This document shows, one piece after another, positions 58,775-64,000 of a stretch of 64,000 nt of DNA. Each line of letters begins with the position of its first letter. Position 1 is the first letter of the stretch. Location of the stretch: positions 596,264,161-596,328,160 of the forward strand of contig CM053026.1 of assembly GCA_028564925.1 (NCBI GenBank), in the 5' to 3' direction. The notes under the pieces are model-generated. The model had not been told where the DNA came from and did no database searches. It saw only the letters and a list, made by a program, of their open reading frames with translations. A program made the translations under genes and the position numbers. Source of the stretch: Lithobates sylvaticus. Lineage: Eukaryota > Chordata > Amphibia > Anura > Ranidae.

Positions 58775-59240
58775 TCTCTGTGTTACGGGATCCGACAATT
58801 CATTAGCCGCGAGTGATTTTAAATAGCTTTTTTTCCTGTAAAAATTACACTTTGTGCAGGGACAGTTCTCGATATTACATATACTAAATCTCAAATTCAT
58901 TCGAATCATTCGTTATATCCGCTATAATAATTTCTTTCGTATTAGTTGAAATTCGATATTTGGTAGTTGGATTCGAATTGTTCTCTGTGTTACGGGAGCC
59001 GGCAATTCATTAGCCGCGAGTGATTTTAAATAGCTTTTTTTCCTGTAAAAATGACACTTTGTGCAGGGACAGTTCTAAGCACGGGAAACATGGGCCCCTT
59101 CACAGACATACTATAGAGTTATAACGTTAATACGTTTTTGGATAACTCATTATTATTCGTAGAGTGTCGATATTCGATATATACTGAATCTCAAATTCAT
59201 TCGAATCATTCCTTATATCCGCTATAATAATTTCTTTCGT
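58775..59240. repeat. Tandem duplication in palindrome right arm
   Basis: TTCTCTGTGTTACGGGA, then CATTAGCCGCGAGTGATTTT, TTGTGCAGGGACAGTTCT and TATATCCGCTATAATAATTT occur twice, about 210 bp apart. The left arm has one copy. Confidence 0.85.
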
Positions 59241-59393
59241 ATTAGTTGAAATTCGTAAACGGAATTTCGTATTCCGTACAGAATTCGTATTCGAAAGAAT
59301 TCGTACTTCGGATTCGTACGAATGTACGAATTTCAAAAAATTCGTACGAATTTCCGATTCGTACGAAACTAATCGCACATGACTAAGAGGTAG

Positions 59394-60290
59394 CTCGTGT
59401 TAACAAATTACCATGTGATAAAAAGCATGTATAACATATTCCAGTTGTGTATACAAATAATTCTAACTGTCACCACGTGATAAGTGAATAAACATAGAAA
59501 AATATGTGATACAAACTATATGAATAACACAAATATATAAAAAATGTTTTTATATATATATATAATATAAACGCTGAAAAAAAAGGTAAGTGTCACAAGA
59601 TTCTTTCTCCAATCAAGGAAACAAGTGAAATATTTTTTTTAACCTTCCTTTGAAGTGAAAAAAATATTTCTTTCAAAATTCCTTTTCCCACAAGTGTTTA
59701 AACAATCTTCTTTCACCACACCACTGTGTTCTATGTGACTTCTCCCAAAGGAATCTCACTCACCAGATCCTGATGCTCGCACTTTCGTGACGAGCAAACA
59801 CGCTTATAAGATCTCAAACAGCAGTCCGGTGGTTTCTCCACACTATCCACTACGTGATGTCGTGATATTCCACATGTGAACAAAAAAAGTGCTCCAATAG
59901 TGTAATCCAATAAAACCACTTTTATTAAAACCACACAACACAAAATCTTCAACCGATCCACTCACATTTTTTTAAAATCAAACCAGCAAAAGTGAAAAGG
60001 TAATCTCCACAGCAAACTCCACTTTAAATATCACATTCACAAATATGGTCTGTATTCGCGGCGGACTCGAGGTGCAACAGATACTCCTTTATCTCACCCT
60101 CTCCTCGTAGCTCAGACCTCAAAGATAGCTAGACTTTCCTCCTGTTTGAATATGGCGCTGGTGCTGTTACAAACGATTGCCGCTCAGCAACGCTCCGACA
60201 TGTTTCGTCACTCTACCACTTATTCATGGGAATAAGTCGTATTTTCAATAAGCCTCATTTAAAGTCCCATTTTTTTCTATTTCAGAACTT
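59394..60290. repeat. Foldback arm/centre, probable end of an outer element
   Basis: Ends AATAAGCCTCATTTAAAGTC then CCATTTTTTTC (60247-60285), the mirror of 46107-46130 plus 55796-55808. Minus-strand 60198-60230 carries the GTGACGAAACATGTC phrase seen in other foldbacks. No gene. Confidence 0.5.
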
Positions 60291-60519
60291 TTATTTATTC
60301 ATTTTTTTTAGGGACCATGCCCATCTTCTCTGTATGATTCTAATTTTAGTATAAGTCCTGCCGAAGTGATGGCGCAGACATTTTTTTTTAAGGAAAAAAG
60401 CACTGTAGCTTGTTTAGTGCAAAATAATGGGTCTGCTTTAGATAGAAGTATGAGAAGTGGAGCAAAGGAAAACTTTGAAGTAAATGCAGAGATGTTTCAC
60501 ATAGCAACCAGCTAGCCTA

Positions 60520-60921
60520 ATGCCCTGTACACACGATTGGACATTCCGACAACAAAATCTATCAGATTTTTTCTGACGGATGTTGGCTCAAACTTGTCTT
60601 GCATACACACGGTGGCACAAAGTTGTCGGAAATTCTGATCCTCAAGAAAGCGCTGACGTACAACACGTACGACCGGACTATAAAGAGGAAGTTCAGTAGC
60701 CAATAGCTTCCGTCTCCTAATTTATTCTGAGCATGCGTGGCACTTTGTGCGTCGGAATTGTCTACACACAATTGGAATTTACGCGACCAAGCTCTCAAAC
60801 TTTGTGTGTCGGAAATTCCGATGGAAAAAGTCTGATGGAGCCTACACACGGTCGGAATTTCCAACAACGCGCTCCGATCGCACATTTTCCATCGGAATGT
60901 CCGATCATGTGTACAGGACAT
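60520..60921. mobile_element. GTACACACGGTCGGA MITE, copy 3
   Basis: ATGCCCTGTACACACGATTG faces TCATGTGTACAGGACAT. The inside carries TTCCGACAAC-type phrases in both orientations. It is more diverged than the copies at 17384 and 35371. Confidence 0.82.
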
Positions 60922-61654
60922 TAGATTCTTAATCTCTTCTAAGATAGAAATAAATAAACTTGATTCATTGTTATGGCAACAGCTTTGATTTTTGCAAAGT
61001 ATGATGGGGTTCCATGATTTCTCTGGATTGTTGGCAGTTGCATCTCTTTTATTTATACCTTTTGTCTTAGCAAACATATGAGTTCACAGCAATGGTTGTA
61101 ATGATTAGCATATCATGTGTGCTGCGTGCATCATCTCCATGTTACTTTTCAATAGATCAACACAGCTGATTGATCTATTTTAAGCCCTTTCAATGCAATC
61201 TTCTTTGTTAACAAAAATGCAGTACAATAAAGTGATAGAAAATAGCATTTGACATGTTGCACACAAGAACAATTATGCAGGTAATTTTAGAGTGTGACAA
61301 TAATTGTAAGGGCTTTCTACACCCTGCAATATGTTATCTAGAGCTTTGATCTTTTTTTTCATGTGAATGCTTTCAAGTCAGCTTGGAACACACACATTTA
61401 GACAGTTGTACAAACACGTTTAGTAAGGAAACAAATAGTGTGTATATGATACTGGCCTGTATAAACCTGCATGCCTTGAATTTAGTATATTAAAATATTA
61501 TTTCAGGATTTTCAATTTTATTTAATCTAATTAAAGTTGTTTGGTGTAAAAATGTTATACATTACAAAATATTGATAGTATTATAGTTTCTTTAACCTAA
61601 AGTATTTGTAAGGGCAAACATTTTATTTAAGTTTTAGTATAGTATAGTAGGGAA
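60922..61654. other. Intron, no recognised feature
   Basis: AT-rich, nothing supportable. Confidence 0.5.
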
Positions 61655-61800
61655 GGGTGAGACTAGTTGGCCAAGTTTTTATTGCTGTCTGTGTCTCTGC
61701 TCGGGAGATTCACCCCTCTATTTGTCCTGATAATCATTGTCACCAGCACAGAATGTTATGGGAAAGTTTAAATTGTCACCAAACATGGGGTGCTGGAAAA
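61655..61800. repeat. Dispersed repeat fragment (family of 21035)
   Basis: TTTTTATTGCTGTCTGTGTC, then GAGATTCACCCCTCTATTTG; shares blocks with 21035-21440. Confidence 0.5.
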
Positions 61801-61805
61801 CTCTT

Positions 61806-62085
61806 CAGCCTAGCTTCATACTGTAAGCGGGAATGAAATCGTGTGAGTTCAGCTGAAGTCGCACAATTTCATTCCCACAAGTCCCGACTTCAGGGATGAT
61901 TTCAGAGACATCTGTGTGGGTTTCTGCACAGATGTCTATTGAAATCGCACCCCAAAGTCGCCAAAAGTAGTACAGAATGGCACCAATTCAGACGGTGCTA
62001 TTGCCAGCAATAGCCGACGATTTGGCATGCGATTTGACATGTCAAGTTGCATGCCAAATTGCTGCAATGTGAACCAGGGCTTAAT
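61806..62085. mobile_element. Palindromic MITE
   Basis: Nested inverted pairs: GAATGAAATCGTGTGA / TCGCACAATTTCATTC, ACATCTGTGTGGG / TGCACAGATGT and GGCATGCGATTTGACATGTC / GACATGTCAAGTTGCATGCC. It ends near GTGAACCAGGGCTTA. Family not named. Confidence 0.65.
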
Positions 62086-62123
62086 GTGAGACCTGTTCTG
62101 CTGACAACTGAGAAGGGAACTCT

Positions 62124-62557
62124 AAGGCTGGCTTCACACTGGGGCGGTGCGGGGCGGCGACGGTAAAGCAGCGCTATATTTAGCGCTGCTTTACCATCGT
62201 TTTTCCCGCGGTATGCGGCCGCTAGCGGGGTGGTTTTAACCCCCGCTAGCGGCCGCAAAAGGGTTAAAAACCTCCGCAAAGCGCCGCTGCAGCGGCGGTT
62301 TGCGGGCGGTATCCCCGCGGTTTCCCATTGATTCCAATGGGAAGGAGCGGTATAGGAGCGGTGAATACACCGCTCCTTCACCGCTCCAAAGATGCTGCTA
62401 GCAGGACTTTTGTTGCGGTCCTGCTAGCGCACCGCTCCAGTGTGAAAGCCCGCCGGCTTTCACACTGGAGTGAATGGGGCCGGTTTTTTCAGGCGGTACA
62501 CAGGCGCTATTTTTAGCGCCGTACCGCCTGAAAACCGCCCCAGTGTGAAAGGGGCCT
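62124..62557. mobile_element. CCCCTTTCACACTGG palindromic MITE, copy 3
   Basis: AAGGCTGGCTTCACACTGGG at the left, CCAGTGTGAAAGGGGCCTAA at the right, and the central GTGTGAAAGCCCGCCGGCTT hairpin. Very GC-rich. Confidence 0.88.
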
Positions 62558-62702
62558 AAATGAGAGAGGGGAGTTTTGGGAGTTTTGTCAAAGCTTAATT
62601 GAACAAGCTAAAGTTAGAAGCTGATTGGTCATCATGCACAGCTGCACCAGATTTTGCACTCTCCAGATTAAGTAAATCAACCCCTTTATGTATCTTTACT
62701 CT

Positions 62703-63133
62703 AAGACCCCTTTCACGCTGGGTCGTTTTGTAGGCACTATTGTGCTAAAAATGGCACCTGCAAACCGACCTGAAACAGCTGCTGCTGTGTCTCCAGTGTG
62801 AAAGCCCTGAGGGCTTTCACACTGGAGCGTGCGCTAGCAGGACGGTAAAAAAAGTCCTGCTAGCAGCATCTTTGGAGCGGTGAGAAGCGGTGTATTCACC
62901 GCTCCTATACCGCTCCTACCCATTGAAATCAATGGGACACCGCGGGGATACCGCAGTAATACCGCCGGCAAAGTGCCGTTTTGCGGGGGTTTTAACCCTT
63001 TTTCGGCCGCTAGCGGGGGTTAAAACCACCCCGCTAGCGGCCGTATACCGCGGCTAAAACTACGGTAAAGCAGTGCTAAATATAGCGCTGCTTTACCGTC
63101 GCCGGCCGCACCACCCCAGTGTGAAACCAGCCT
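62703..63133. mobile_element. CCCCTTTCACACTGG palindromic MITE, copy 4
   Basis: AAGACCCCTTTCACGCTGGG at the left and CCCCAGTGTGAAACCAGCCT at the right. It lies only 145 bases from copy 3 and in inverted layout, so the two can pair with each other as well as internally. Confidence 0.88.
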
Positions 63134-64000
63134 TATGTCTCAATACGTAGCTTATCTCTGACACCAATAGACAATAAATAAAAAATAAAATAAAAACCCT
63201 AACATCCTCCAGGGATAGGCAAAAAAGTTGTACAATTTGATTTAACATGGGGAAAAGATCTTTGATGTTCCCCGAAGGCAATTATATATTTCTCAGATGA
63301 ATATTCTTCAATGTTATTTCTTACAAACATAAAAAAACAATGATAGCTTTTGCATTTCCAGTTTTTTTTTTTTTTTAAAGCAATCTACTGAATTGGCTAG
63401 ATCCAGCTCCTCTAATAATAGTTTTGTATTGTACTTTGATATTTTTAATTACTAGATTGGGTGGTACTTTTATAAACTTCATAACAGACTTCTTCTATGA
63501 TGTTCTTAATTTATACTTTATCTTTCTTTTATAATTATTGATTATTGATGCTACAAGGTATATTTGCACTTTTTTCAGTGCTTTCTAAAATTCGTCTTTT
63601 TTTTTTTTTTTTTATAAACGTGTTAATTGGTAAATGCAAAATTCTTGCACAATATTATATAGTAGTTAAAACATTTGCTGACTGAAACATATTACATTAA
63701 TTAAATTTCACTTTTTTATAATATAGTTATATTTTGTATTGGTAATTTGCACTTTATATAAAAATAAGGAAAACATGAGTCACTATTGTAGGTTAAATTA
63801 GACAAGTCAAGACAGCTGAAAATAATATAAATATTCTTGCCAGTGGGAATGTGTTAAATAACAAATACGGTAACTATAGCCACCCTCTAGTGGAGAAACA
63901 AAATAAATGCTGATGGAGATAAACTAAACTAATAATCAGAGGAAAAGTTTATTTTATTGCATACCTATTTAAAGTGGGGTGCCCCCTAAAAAAAAATTTT
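63134..64000. other. Intron, no recognised feature
   Basis: AT-rich with T runs. No exon of TMEM131 or other gene seen before the window ends. Confidence 0.5.

Larger units (their letters stand above)
56597..59385. mobile_element. Palindromic non-autonomous hAT, 2.8 kb
   Basis: TAGACATG at the left faces CATGACTA at the right. AGAGGTAG on both sides (56589-56596, 59386-59393) is an exact 8-bp duplication. The whole element is a palindrome centred near 57845, with ATTCGTACGAA-rich ends and GGGGTCCCCC-rich inner arms. Each arm has a TATA box, a small charged ORF and AATAAA. The right arm has an extra tandem duplication of about 215 bp (58775-59240). Confidence 0.93.

Noticed and set aside
60300-60420. 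Possible TMEM131 exon after TTTTTTTTAG at 60311
   Set aside because: The translation does not resemble the TMEM131 tail and no matching donor in the right phase was seen.

Overview
The window is nuclear DNA from a vertebrate with a large, repeat-rich genome. The protein-coding exons match TMEM131, and the repeats (short TTAA-flanked elements, very long palindromes, the CCCCTTTCACACTGG and GTACACACGGTCGGA families, CR1-like and Tx1/L1-like LINEs) look like those of true frogs (Ranidae). The frog assignment is inferred from repeat style, not from a database search.

Host gene: thirteen consecutive internal exons of TMEM131 lie on the + strand between 29 and 23373. Their junctions are AG/GT and all twelve exon-exon phases agree, giving about 571 codons with no stop. 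They cover the later part of the luminal region, the single transmembrane segment (split between the last two exons) and the first cytoplasmic residues. TMEM131 is an ER membrane protein involved in procollagen assembly and secretion. No later exon is visible, so everything from 23374 to the end appears to be one intron of more than 40 kb, unless an exon lies in the 454-base N gap (24700-25153).

Mobile DNA: the 5' introns hold a CR1-like LINE fragment, several TTAA-flanked MITEs, a hAT-like element (8675-10135) carrying another MITE, and a TG/TA microsatellite. The large 3' intron is layered. It has a Tx1/L1-like ORF1 remnant (25.7-26.6 kb), a 1.6 kb palindrome (27.5-29.1 kb), a mariner-like remnant (29.3-29.9 kb), a hAT nested in a hAT (30.7-32.9 kb), a spacerless palindrome centred on 37378, a 1.5 kb palindrome (38.6-40.1 kb), and an internally deleted Tx1/L1-like LINE with 14-bp target duplications (41.2-45.5 kb) that was hit by a 1 kb TTAA element.

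The centrepiece is an 8680-bp hAT transposon (46138-54817) with perfect 8-bp target duplications. It has a TATA box, about 40 tandem repeats running up to the start codon, a BED-finger hAT transposase readable over about 1,070 codons with one frame change, and a 3' array of about 145-bp units. It sits inside a 1 kb TTAA element. A 2.8 kb palindromic hAT (56597-59385) lies just downstream, shares subterminal sequence with the large one, and carries mirror-image TATA box / small ORF / AATAAA cassettes. The rest of the window, to 64000, is AT-rich intron with more MITE copies.
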